Origin: Planctomycetota bacterium
Lineage (GTDB): Bacteria > Planctomycetota > GCA-002687715 > DRQF01
NCBI GenBank assembly: GCA_015485455.1
Contig: WFTN01000434.1
Span: forward strand, 1-5,230
Direction: 5' to 3'
Length of the DNA: 5,230 nt
Position 1 is the stretch's first letter, and every line of letters begins with the position of its first letter. Below the pieces are notes generated by a model that was not told the origin of the DNA, ran no database searches, and worked only from the letters and a program-made list of their open reading frames with translations. Position numbers and translations under genes: made by a program. This document shows, piece after piece, positions 1-5,230 of this stretch.

Positions 1-2
1 CT

Positions 3-221
3 CAAGTTTCGAATAGCTCATCCCTGGTAACAGGAATTGCGGAATCAAGTCAACGACAATCACGCAACATCAACGCAGTCAGTCAGGGTATGACTAAGAT
101 CAATACTGTTGTGATTGACAATGCCCAAGCCGCGGAAACCCTCTCATCGGTGGTCAACGAACTCCTAGAACAAAGCCACGAACTGACCCAAGAGATCATC
201 ACATTGGAGCGCCGAGGATAG
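3..221 (+). CDS. Methyl-accepting chemotaxis protein, C-terminal end (5' truncated by window)
   Basis: This is the final 72 codons of a chemoreceptor, reading in frame from base 3 to a TAG at 219-221. The visible peptide is alpha-helical with heptad spacing. It contains the hallmark pattern of the descending arm of the MCP signalling coiled coil: INAVSQGMTKINTVV, then a conserved NAQAAE, then LSSVVNELLEQSHELTQEI. MCPs normally show I..v..gm.qI..v...NA..AEe..a...eL..qa..L at this position. In the cell this domain is cytoplasmic and carries receptor signals to CheW and CheA. The ligand-binding, membrane and HAMP parts and the hairpin tip lie outside the window. The protein ends in ERRG soon after the helix, with no NWETF-type CheR/CheB docking pentapeptide. 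A related coiled-coil signalling protein is the only realistic alternative. The next gene starts 145 bases downstream, so co-transcription is uncertain. Confidence 0.82.
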   Translation, partial: QVSNSSSLVTGIAESSQRQSRNINAVSQGMTKINTVVIDNAQAAETLSSVVNELLEQSHELTQEIITLERRG

Positions 222-262
222 GCCCAAAGGCGAAGGGCAAGAACGGCATCAACGCCACGGTG

Positions 263-275
263 TGACAATCTGTCA
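263..275. promoter_or_regulatory. Inverted repeat TGACA-N3-TGTCA upstream of the DUF1800 gene
   Basis: A perfect 5-base inverted repeat around a 3-base centre lies about 90 bases upstream of the DUF1800 start, in the gap after the chemoreceptor gene (222-366). Its size and symmetry suit a dimeric repressor or activator site. No good -35/-10 pair was found beside it, and a repeat this short can arise by chance. A second small hairpin (CTCAA 311-315, loop 316-321, TTGAG 322-326) would lie in the leader RNA. No strong terminator for the chemoreceptor gene is visible in the gap. Confidence 0.2.
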
Positions 276-356
276 ATCCTCAAAAGGAAAACTTTGGCAC
301 AATAGCGCAACTCAAACGAACTTGAGGGTTTCCAATGACGAAGCCAACCGTTTCTT

Positions 357-362
357 GGAGAG
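357..362 (+). promoter_or_regulatory. Ribosome binding site deciding the DUF1800 start
   Basis: GGAGAG lies four bases before the ATG at 367. It favours that start over the in-frame GTG at 262, which would put about 35 unlikely residues before the signal peptide. The next in-frame ATG at 376 also gives a good signal peptide, but it lies further from the site (13 bases from GGAGAG). Confidence 0.6.
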
Positions 363-366
363 TGCT

Positions 367-1953
367 ATGTCCTCAATGCGAATCATCGGCCTTCTGCTTA
401 TTGCCAGCACCATGGCATTTGGACAGAAACAACTACCGGAAGACAGCTTCGGCGAACCTGAGGCCCGTCATCTTTTGAATCGAGCGGGTTTCGGCGGAAC
501 ACCAGACGAAATCAAGTCCCTTTCGGACATGGGGCTGAAGAAAGCCGTCCAGTTGATACTGCATGGACTTTCCACATCGGAATCTTCCCCAACCGCTTTT
601 GACATCGCCATGGTCGATCGATCTGAGCGCCGCAGGATGAGATCTCTCCCTCAGAAGGAGAGACAGAAGATTCGCCAACAAATGCGGCAAGTAGACCGCA
701 GGCAGATGGCACGCTATCGAACCTGGTGGGTGGAACAGATGCTCGCCTCCCCCAACCCCTTCCAAGAGAAGTTAACACTCTTCTGGCATGGCTACTTCAC
801 GAGTTCCTTTCGAGCCGTTCGAAACTCCGAACACATCATCAATCAGAACAAACTCTTCCGCGAAGAAGGTCTTGGCAATTTTCGTACTTTGCTACGCCAC
901 ATTGCCCGTGATCCCGCCATGCTCCGCTATCTCGACAACGACAAAAATCACAAAGGCGCTCCCAATGAGAATTTTGCCCGAGAAGTAATGGAGTTGTTTA
1001 CTTTGGGCGAAGGCAATTACACAGAGGAAGACATCAAGGAAACGGCACGAGCATTCACCGGGTGGATTAACCGACCAGGTGGTGCCCGATTCATGCTCCG
1101 ACGCCACGACCGAGGCGAAAAAAGAATCTTGGGCCGCAAAGGCCGCTATGGGGTTGACGATGCTTTGGATGTCATCCTTGAGCGCTCGGCAGCCCCACTG
1201 TGGGTATCGAAACGCATTCTTCGCTATTTCGTCGGCTCGGAGATCCCCGATGGCATGGTGAAACGCTATGCACGCTTACTCAGGAAGAACGACTGGGATC
1301 TCTTGCCATTCTTCGAAACACTGTTCAGCGATGCCCAATTTTACAGCCCTCTTGTTGTTGGAAACCGCATCTCAAGCCCTATTGAATTCCTCGTCGGAAT
1401 CGGTCGACGGCTTGGGGAAAGCCCTCCAGGCTGGCTCATCGTCACCTTCTCGGATCAACTTGGGCAGAGCCTCATGGATCCACCCAATGTCAAAGGCTGG
1501 GAAGGCGGCGACGCTTGGATTACCACATCATCGTTCATGCAGAGAGGTAACTTCGCTCGCTATCTCATCGAAGGATTCGACCGCAGATCTGTCGTCGCCG
1601 ACTTCGCCTCCGACGAAACTGGCAAGATGGACATGAAACAAGTGCGAAGCGGATTAGGCCCCATGATGAGGGCAATGAGACAGCGGCGATGGCATCCTGA
1701 GGTGAGGATGCGCGAGCTGCTTCTTGAGGCAAAAGTCACAAGCTCAGCTGGCATTGTCAACGTACTTTGCCAACGATTTCTTGGTGTGCCTGTGACTGAA
1801 GATGCCCGAAGATCCTTGATCGCATTCTTGGAGAACGAAAAGAAATCGGGGAAAAGCCGATTCCGAAAGGCGCGCGCTCTTGAAGTGCCCGAAGATCTAC
1901 TGCGCCGCCTTGTTCACCTCATCCTCAGTCTCCCTGAAGCCCAACTTGTTTGA
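367..1953 (+). CDS. DUF1800 family exported protein (528 aa)
   Basis: A secreted protein of the DUF1800 family (PF08811), whose biochemical role is not established. Residues 1-19 form a Sec signal peptide: a short start, R5, the core IIGLLLIASTM and a likely cut after AFG, before Q20. Family landmarks appear in the expected order. They are the N-terminal RHLLNRAGFGG (34-44), FWHGYF (139-144), a stretch from NENFARE (200-206) through MELFTLG to ARAFTGW (227-233), PPNVKGWEGG (372-381), and the closing LVHLILSLPE helix near the C-terminus. The length is normal for the family, and no frameshift or missing block is seen. The region around residues 85-115 is very rich in Arg, Gln and Met, probably a charged helix. 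The DUF1501 gene starts 22 bases downstream, the usual partnership for this family, so the two are almost certainly one operon. The family assignment is secure. An envelope role acting with the DUF1501 protein is inference. Confidence 0.93.
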   Translation: MSSMRIIGLLLIASTMAFGQKQLPEDSFGEPEARHLLNRAGFGGTPDEIKSLSDMGLKKAVQLILHGLSTSESSPTAFDIAMVDRSERRRMRSLPQKERQKIRQQMRQVDRRQMARYRTWWVEQMLASPNPFQEKLTLFWHGYFTSSFRAVRNSEHIINQNKLFREEGLGNFRTLLRHIARDPAMLRYLDNDKNHKGAPNENFAREVMELFTLGEGNYTEEDIKETARAFTGWINRPGGARFMLRRHDRGEKRILGRKGRYGVDDALDVILERSAAPLWVSKRILRYFVGSEIPDGMVKRYARLLRKNDWDLLPFFETLFSDAQFYSPLVVGNRISSPIEFLVGIGRRLGESPPGWLIVTFSDQLGQSLMDPPNVKGWEGGDAWITTSSFMQRGNFARYLIEGFDRRSVVADFASDETGKMDMKQVRSGLGPMMRAMRQRRWHPEVRMRELLLEAKVTSSAGIVNVLCQRFLGVPVTEDARRSLIAFLENEKKSGKSRFRKARALEVPEDLLRRLVHLILSLPEAQLV

Positions 1954-1962
1954 CCACGGATC

Positions 1963-1970
1963 AAAAGGAA
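1963..1970 (+). promoter_or_regulatory. Ribosome binding site of the DUF1501 gene
   Basis: AAAAGGAA lies in the 22-base gap between the two genes, with its AGGA core ending six bases before the ATG at 1976. It fixes that ATG, which opens directly into a Tat signal, as the start. The competing TTG at 1880 would overlap the DUF1800 gene and bury the twin arginines behind 32 extra residues. Confidence 0.65.
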
Positions 1971-1975
1971 CCATC

Positions 1976-3229
1976 ATGACGATCAACCGACGCAAATTCA
2001 TGACTTACAGCGCTGGAACCTTGGGAGCTCTGGCCTTGAGCAACAACATCCTGTCCGCGGCAGAACTCAACAAACTCCAAGAAGAAACAGACACACCCCA
2101 GAACATTTTGGTCATTCTTCAGTTGTCAGGCGGCAACGATGGATTGAGTACTGTCGTACCCTATGCCGACGATGCTTATGGACGAGCCCGAAGTTCAACA
2201 CGAATCGCCCCATCTCAAGTCCTCAAGATCGATAACTACCGAGGTCTCCATCCCAACCTGAAAGGACTTCATGACCTTTACGGATCAGGAAAATTGGCGA
2301 TCATCGAGGGCACTGGCTATCCGGATCCCGTTCGTTCCCACTTCAAGTCTCTCGACATCTGGCACGCAGGAAATAGTCGAGGTCGAAACGCAGGTTATGG
2401 TTGGGTTGGACAAACAATAGATAAGTCCTATCCGGATATCCGCGATCCGAATGTCGTGGTCCACATTGGCAACAAAACTCCCTTTTCGTTGAATGCTGCG
2501 ATTCATAAACCCGTGGCATTCACAACCCCAGCAGCTTACCGATGGATCGGGGCAGAAAAGGATGCAGCGACGTTGCAGAAATCAGCCCCGCTGTGCGAGC
2601 ACGAAAAACAAAGTGGCACGCCTAAGAGTGCTTCCGGCCGCGACCGCGCCCTCGCCCGTCTTCGGCGCATCCTCCATGAAGCGCAAGCGTCCTCCTCTCA
2701 GATCCGACAAGTTGCTAAGAATTATTCGCCAAAGGCCAAGTACCCTCGTTCTGGACTGTCAGCGTCTTTAGCCACTGTAGCTGCCCTCATTACTGGTGGC
2801 ATGAGCACCCGCATCTATTCCCTCGAGATGACCGGCTTCGACACCCACACGAATCACCGCAACAAGCATGACCGATTGATGACTCAATTGGACGGCGCGC
2901 TGAGCGCTTTCCAAAAAGACTTGCAAGCTCATGGCAAGAGTGGTTCAGTCACCACCATGCTCTTCTCTGAGTTCGGCCGACGGGTTCAGGAAAACGGCTC
3001 TCAAGGTTTGGATCATGGGGTCGCCGGGCCCATGTTTCTCTTAGGTGACAAAGTAAAAGGCGGACTTCATGGAAAACATCCAAGTTTAACGAAGTTAGAC
3101 AAAGGAGACTTGATTCATACGACTGATTTCCGCCAAGTCTACGCTTCCCTCATTGACAATTGGATTGGCGGCAACCATGCTCAAGTCTTGGGAAAGAATT
3201 ACAAGAGCCTCCCCCTCTTCCAATCATAA
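1976..3229 (+). CDS. DUF1501 family Tat-exported protein (417 aa), putative alkaline-phosphatase-like fold
   Basis: A DUF1501 protein (PF07394), a family placed in the alkaline phosphatase/sulfatase-like superfamily; no substrate is established. The N-terminus is a twin-arginine signal: NRRKFM (4-9), a mildly hydrophobic stretch AGTLGALAL (13-21), then ILSAAE with probable cleavage near residues 28-29. Family motifs are complete: LQLSGGNDGL (48-57, the expected nucleophile or metal-site loop), GLHPNL (90-95), GTGYPDPVRSHF (112-123), GFDTH (287-291), SEFGR (331-335) and DHG (346-348). A C-terminal TDFRQVYASLIDNW completes the domain. Conserved Asp and His residues in these motifs are consistent with a metal-binding hydrolase, but activity is inferred, not shown. 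Tat export implies folding, perhaps with cofactor loading, in the cytoplasm before release to the periplasm. It is the second gene of an operon with the Sec-exported DUF1800 protein. A hairpin 14 bases past the stop may end the transcript. Confidence 0.93.
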   Translation: MTINRRKFMTYSAGTLGALALSNNILSAAELNKLQEETDTPQNILVILQLSGGNDGLSTVVPYADDAYGRARSSTRIAPSQVLKIDNYRGLHPNLKGLHDLYGSGKLAIIEGTGYPDPVRSHFKSLDIWHAGNSRGRNAGYGWVGQTIDKSYPDIRDPNVVVHIGNKTPFSLNAAIHKPVAFTTPAAYRWIGAEKDAATLQKSAPLCEHEKQSGTPKSASGRDRALARLRRILHEAQASSSQIRQVAKNYSPKAKYPRSGLSASLATVAALITGGMSTRIYSLEMTGFDTHTNHRNKHDRLMTQLDGALSAFQKDLQAHGKSGSVTTMLFSEFGRRVQENGSQGLDHGVAGPMFLLGDKVKGGLHGKHPSLTKLDKGDLIHTTDFRQVYASLIDNWIGGNHAQVLGKNYKSLPLFQS

Positions 3230-3243
3230 GCCCACAGCGACTC

Positions 3244-3259
3244 AGCCACCGACGTGGCT
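3244..3259 (+). terminator. Possible terminator hairpin after the DUF1501 gene
   Basis: A perfect 6-base stem (AGCCAC/GTGGCT) closes a CGAC loop 14 bases after the DUF1501 stop codon. It is followed by TATTG rather than a clear T-run, so it would be a weak intrinsic terminator at best. The position is right for ending the two-gene transcript. Confidence 0.35.
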
Positions 3260-3696
3260 TATTGAAGCGTAAGAGGAGACTAAGGCTCTGAAGCAGACGC
3301 CTTCTGCATTTAGACTGTCCCATTCCACTGAGGACTTCTGCACCCTGGCGGGTGAAGCTCAAGGCGTATTCGTCTGCACTTTCTTTCACATCGAATGATA
3401 GTACCACTCTTCGATCAGTCATCTACTTCTTTGCCAATCAGATTCATGTCGCAGAATCTTGCCGTCGAGTCGCCGGACTTTGTGACGGTGATGGTGTCAA
3501 CGACTCTTGTATAATAAAAGCGAGGCTCAGTATCATTGGAGTTTCGCGGTCGCTGAGGTTTCTTGCCCAAAATCCGATCATCGCTGCTACCCAATTAAAC
3601 GTCCAATTCATCGAGATTGCACCAACGGTTCAGGCGTCCAATGGATTGCAGATTGTCGCGACTCCTTAGCACGCACGAGCAAACGCCATTTCAGGA

Positions 3697-3720
3697 GCAA
3701 CCTTCACCTTCGAAGGTTGC
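3697..3720. terminator. Hairpin between convergent transcripts, possible bidirectional terminator
   Basis: GCAACCTTC (3697-3705) and GAAGGTTGC (3712-3720) form a perfect 9-base stem with a 6-base loop, the strongest hairpin in the window. It lies 42 bases beyond the stop of the minus-strand lipoprotein gene. Neither strand has a real T-run after it (CTCTTCG on plus, TCCTGAAAT on minus). It could stop transcription weakly from both sides or protect 3' ends. The same bases contain a 12-base perfect palindrome, ACCTTCGAAGGT (3706-3717), preceded by a second copy of ACCTTC, so a DNA-binding site is an alternative. Confidence 0.4.
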
Positions 3721-3762
3721 CTCTTCGTAACTACATGGCACGCTCATTATCAAAACACTCCG

Positions 3763-4842
3763 CTAACGCCCCACGTTCAAGCATTGGCGAGGGTGCCTGG
3801 AAAACCCCACGCGTCCATCTTTGGCATTGACCACAACAAAAGTAGAAGTGCCTGATGCTGAAGGCGAGAATTCCACTCGGTAGTGCCCTAAGTTCGTTTT
3901 CGTCACACGAATAGGTTTCAATTCTGAAAAGTTCGCTTCACGGCTCAAGAATGCCAAGGCTCGTTGAGAAGCGACACTCTTGTTCTTAATCGATACGAGT
4001 TCTGGCTCGCTCACCCTTGAGTTGCCCTCAAGCCATTCCTGGGTCCCAGGCTCACCTGAATAAATCCTCTCCACCAACCATTCCAGAGACGCACTCAGTT
4101 CTTTGCCAATCTCCCACTCCCCCTCCTTTCTAAAGCTAAGACGAACGCAACGGCCATCCACCCCCGCTAGGATTGCGCCTTCTCCCAGTTCTATGGCCAT
4201 CGTCGCTTTGTTTACAATGAATAGATCACTGAGCTCAGTTCCACTGGCCATCGGTACATGGTTCAAAGTTGTCCCTCCGCCTCCCCCTAAACTTCCAGCC
4301 TTCACCTCAACGGTACAGAGATCAGCAAATTCGCCTGCAATCTTCTTCAGGCTCACGGAAATGCGCCCGACGTAGTTCCCTGTTCTTGGAGCAGGATTCA
4401 CAGCCCTGTCAGGAGCAACCCCCACAGACATACCCGGCCCAACCATCAGATGAATTGGAGTTGCTGAAGTGACAAACCATGTCCAAGAAATCGATTCATT
4501 GCTGCTTTCGTTTAAGACCGGTGCATGGACGCGAAGACTCTCACGGGTAGGGAGCCCACCAAGAAGTCCGGGACAAATAAACGTAGAAGTCTGCGGGAAA
4601 GAAGTTCTTTGTTTCTCGATATAGGCCATTATCTCAGCAGAGCCTACGTTCTGGGGCTCGACAGAAGACCTTTCTGGTTCAGGAGCCGAGCCCGAGTGAG
4701 GATTCTCGGGATGGGCGCGACCGCAAAGTTCGCAAACCCTGGCATCCTGCGTTGCTGCGGCCCCTGGTACTTCTTCACCATTGTACCCGCCACAAGACAT
4801 CAACAATAGGAACGTTGTTGCCAAAACAAGAACCATTCGCAT
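3763..4842 (-). CDS. Putative lipoprotein of unknown family with Cys/His cluster and PepSY-like C-terminus (359 aa)
   Basis: I do not recognise this gene as a member of a named family. Residues 1-16 are a lipoprotein signal (MRMVLVLATTFLLLMS) with lipobox LMSC, so C17 should be acylated and the protein anchored in the outer or inner membrane. Shortly after comes VCELCGRAHPENPH, a C37-x2-C40-x3-H44-x4-H49 pattern that could bind zinc or another metal. A Pro/Ser/Glu-rich linker follows (about 50-68). The middle (about 105-250) looks beta-rich, with a glycine run (SLGGGGG), and has no clear motif. Residues 285-350 run helix (SVASQRALAFLSRE), then YRVEFSPS, then FVVVNAKDGRVGFS, the layout of a PepSY-like domain; this match is by eye and tentative. 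Further cysteines occur at C90, in DLC, GRC and near the C-terminus, so disulphides are possible in the periplasm. The ATG at 4842 is supported by a strong ribosome binding site. The gene is monocistronic in this window. Confidence 0.8.
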   Translation of the reverse strand: MRMVLVLATTFLLLMSCGGYNGEEVPGAAATQDARVCELCGRAHPENPHSGSAPEPERSSVEPQNVGSAEIMAYIEKQRTSFPQTSTFICPGLLGGLPTRESLRVHAPVLNESSNESISWTWFVTSATPIHLMVGPGMSVGVAPDRAVNPAPRTGNYVGRISVSLKKIAGEFADLCTVEVKAGSLGGGGGTTLNHVPMASGTELSDLFIVNKATMAIELGEGAILAGVDGRCVRLSFRKEGEWEIGKELSASLEWLVERIYSGEPGTQEWLEGNSRVSEPELVSIKNKSVASQRALAFLSREANFSELKPIRVTKTNLGHYRVEFSPSASGTSTFVVVNAKDGRVGFSRHPRQCLNVGR

Positions 4843-4846
4843 AGTT

Positions 4847-4855
4847 TCACCTCTT
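4847..4855 (-). promoter_or_regulatory. Strong ribosome binding site of the lipoprotein gene
   Basis: Read on the minus strand the bases are AAGAGGTGA, an almost full Shine-Dalgarno match ending four bases before the ATG. It is the best ribosome binding site in the window and settles the start, even though a second in-frame ATG follows two codons later. Confidence 0.75.
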
Positions 4856-4866
4856 TAACCGCCAAC

Positions 4867-4924
4867 CAAGAAAGCATTCCCGTCAAGACAGATGATACAA
4901 TCAATCAGCAAAGCAAGAAAGCAT
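4867..4924. repeat. 11-base direct repeat in the divergent intergenic region
   Basis: CAAGAAAGCAT occurs at 4867-4877 and again at 4914-4924, with start points 47 bases apart. The copies flank the candidate -10 box at 4892-4897. A shorter tandem, CCTGAAAA twice, lies at 4959-4974. The spacing and position between divergent genes would suit a regulator binding site, but no regulator is encoded nearby. Confidence 0.35.
4892..4897 (-). promoter_or_regulatory. Candidate -10 box for the lipoprotein gene
   Basis: On the minus strand TATCAT differs from the consensus TATAAT at one base and lies about 50 bases before the lipoprotein start, leaving room for a short leader. No convincing -35 box was found at 16-18 bases upstream, so this is only a suggestion. 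Confidence 0.25.
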
Positions 4925-5047
4925 GGCCAAATTCGCTACTGAATTCAAAACCCCACCACCTGAAAACCTGAAAACGCCTCGTAGAAAAAGTGTTCTGCCG
5001 GATTGCCGTCAAGTTCTCTCTGGCAAGTCTCTTTGCTACTTTCCCCT

Positions 5048-5230
5048 ATGAAACCTACATCAGCACCCAGTTTTTTTTCAATTGCTCGCTACTTAGGCTG
5101 TATCACCTTCATTGCGCTAGGATCTCTATTTCTCTACCAAGGCAACAAGAGCCTGGCATGGAATAGAATTAACGATTGGCCCGCCGCAGAAGGCACCGTT
5201 GAGAAGGCCATTCTCCAACAATCTTACAGC
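5048..5230 (+). CDS. DUF3592-like membrane protein, N-terminal part (3' truncated by window)
   Basis: The 61 codons from the ATG at 5048 stay open to the window end and use no rare-looking frame. The peptide has a short polar start, one clear membrane segment (about residues 15-31, YLGCITFIALGSLFLYQ), then a soluble stretch with W38, W44-P45 and EGTV (48-51). A leading transmembrane helix followed by a tryptophan, WP and xGxV is the typical opening of DUF3592 proteins (PF12158), small membrane proteins of unknown function that usually have a second helix near the end. The call rests on this pattern alone. No Shine-Dalgarno sequence precedes the ATG (TTTCCCCT), so translation may be leaderless or independent of that signal. 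A run of eight T residues (5071-5078) falls in codons 8-11. The gene is divergent from the lipoprotein gene. Confidence 0.65.
   Translation, partial: MKPTSAPSFFSIARYLGCITFIALGSLFLYQGNKSLAWNRINDWPAAEGTVEKAILQQSYS

Larger units (their letters stand above)
3230..3762. other. Gene-poor convergent intergenic region with several hairpins
   Basis: This 533-base gap lies between the 3' ends of the DUF1501 operon and the convergent lipoprotein gene. Open frames exist on both strands (plus 3292-3669 with no ATG start; minus 3415-3594; a minus frame from 3422 running into the DUF1501 gene). None has a good ribosome binding site or a recognisable product. Four perfect inverted repeats are present: 3244-3259, 3293-3307 (GCAGA, 5-base loop, TCTGC), 3341-3354 (CACCC, 4-base loop, GGGTG) and 3697-3720. 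The gap may hold terminators, an unrecognised small RNA or the remains of a lost gene; the sequence does not decide between them. Confidence 0.5.

Noticed and set aside
262..366. Upstream GTG start adding 35 residues to the DUF1800 protein
   Set aside because: The extension is polar, unlike a signal peptide, and would bury the clear Sec signal. The ATG at 367 has GGAGAG at the right distance.
433..778. Minus-strand open frames inside the DUF1800 gene
   Set aside because: They are antisense shadows of a conserved coding frame, with no ribosome binding site or family resemblance.
1880..1975. TTG start adding 32 residues to the DUF1501 protein
   Set aside because: It overlaps the DUF1800 gene and hides the Tat motif. 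The ATG at 1976 has an AAAAGGAA site and begins directly with the signal.
3150..3422. Minus-strand frame of 90 codons crossing the DUF1501 3' end
   Set aside because: It runs 80 bases antisense into a well-supported gene, has only a weak purine stretch before its ATG, and has no recognisable product.
3352..3669. Plus-strand 105-codon frame in the intergenic gap
   Set aside because: It begins only with GTG, has no good ribosome binding site and its product resembles no known family. I treat it as chance openness.
3230..3762. Possible mobile element or integron attachment site in the gap
   Set aside because: No terminal inverted repeats, target duplications, transposase or integrase fragments, or attC core sites were seen. 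The hairpins are isolated.
3507..3830. Plus-strand 107-codon frame ending inside the lipoprotein gene
   Set aside because: Its composition is unlike a protein (rich in Ser, Arg, His and Cys), and it overlaps the well-supported minus-strand gene.
4103..4809. Plus-strand open frames across the lipoprotein gene
   Set aside because: They lie opposite a frame with a lipoprotein signal and the best ribosome binding site in the window. Their proline- and serine-rich products look like complement artefacts.

Overview
The window looks like an ordinary stretch of Gram-negative bacterial chromosome of roughly balanced base composition. The evidence is a Tat signal, a Sec signal, a lipobox lipoprotein, purine-rich ribosome binding sites and a chemoreceptor tail. 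Paired DUF1800 and DUF1501 genes are common in Planctomycetota, Verrucomicrobiota, Acidobacteriota and some Pseudomonadota and Bacteroidota, so a marine or soil bacterium of that kind is plausible. The sequence alone does not fix the phylum.

Layout from left to right. The last 72 codons of a methyl-accepting chemotaxis protein end at 221. After a 145-base gap comes the main unit, a two-gene plus-strand operon. It consists of a Sec-exported DUF1800 protein (367-1953) and, 22 bases later, a Tat-exported DUF1501 protein (1976-3229). A 533-base gap (3230-3762) holds several small perfect hairpins but no convincing gene. A convergent minus-strand gene (3763-4842) encodes a lipoprotein of no recognised family, with a cysteine/histidine cluster near the mature N-terminus and a PepSY-like C-terminus. 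A 205-base divergent intergenic region follows. The window ends inside a plus-strand gene (5048 onward) for a membrane protein whose start resembles DUF3592.

How the genes fit together. Only the DUF1800 and DUF1501 genes are clearly one transcriptional unit. Both products should leave the cytoplasm, one unfolded through Sec and one folded through Tat, and they probably work together in the periplasm or cell envelope. DUF1501 proteins are placed in the alkaline-phosphatase/sulfatase-like superfamily. Here the conserved GGND, SHF, FDTH, SEFGR and DHG motifs are all intact, so an active metal-dependent hydrolase is possible but unproven. The chemoreceptor, the lipoprotein and the DUF3592-like protein show no sequence-evident link to this pair.

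I found no rRNA, tRNA, CRISPR array, insertion sequence, integrase or phage gene. The least explained material is the lipoprotein and the hairpin-rich gap at 3230-3762.
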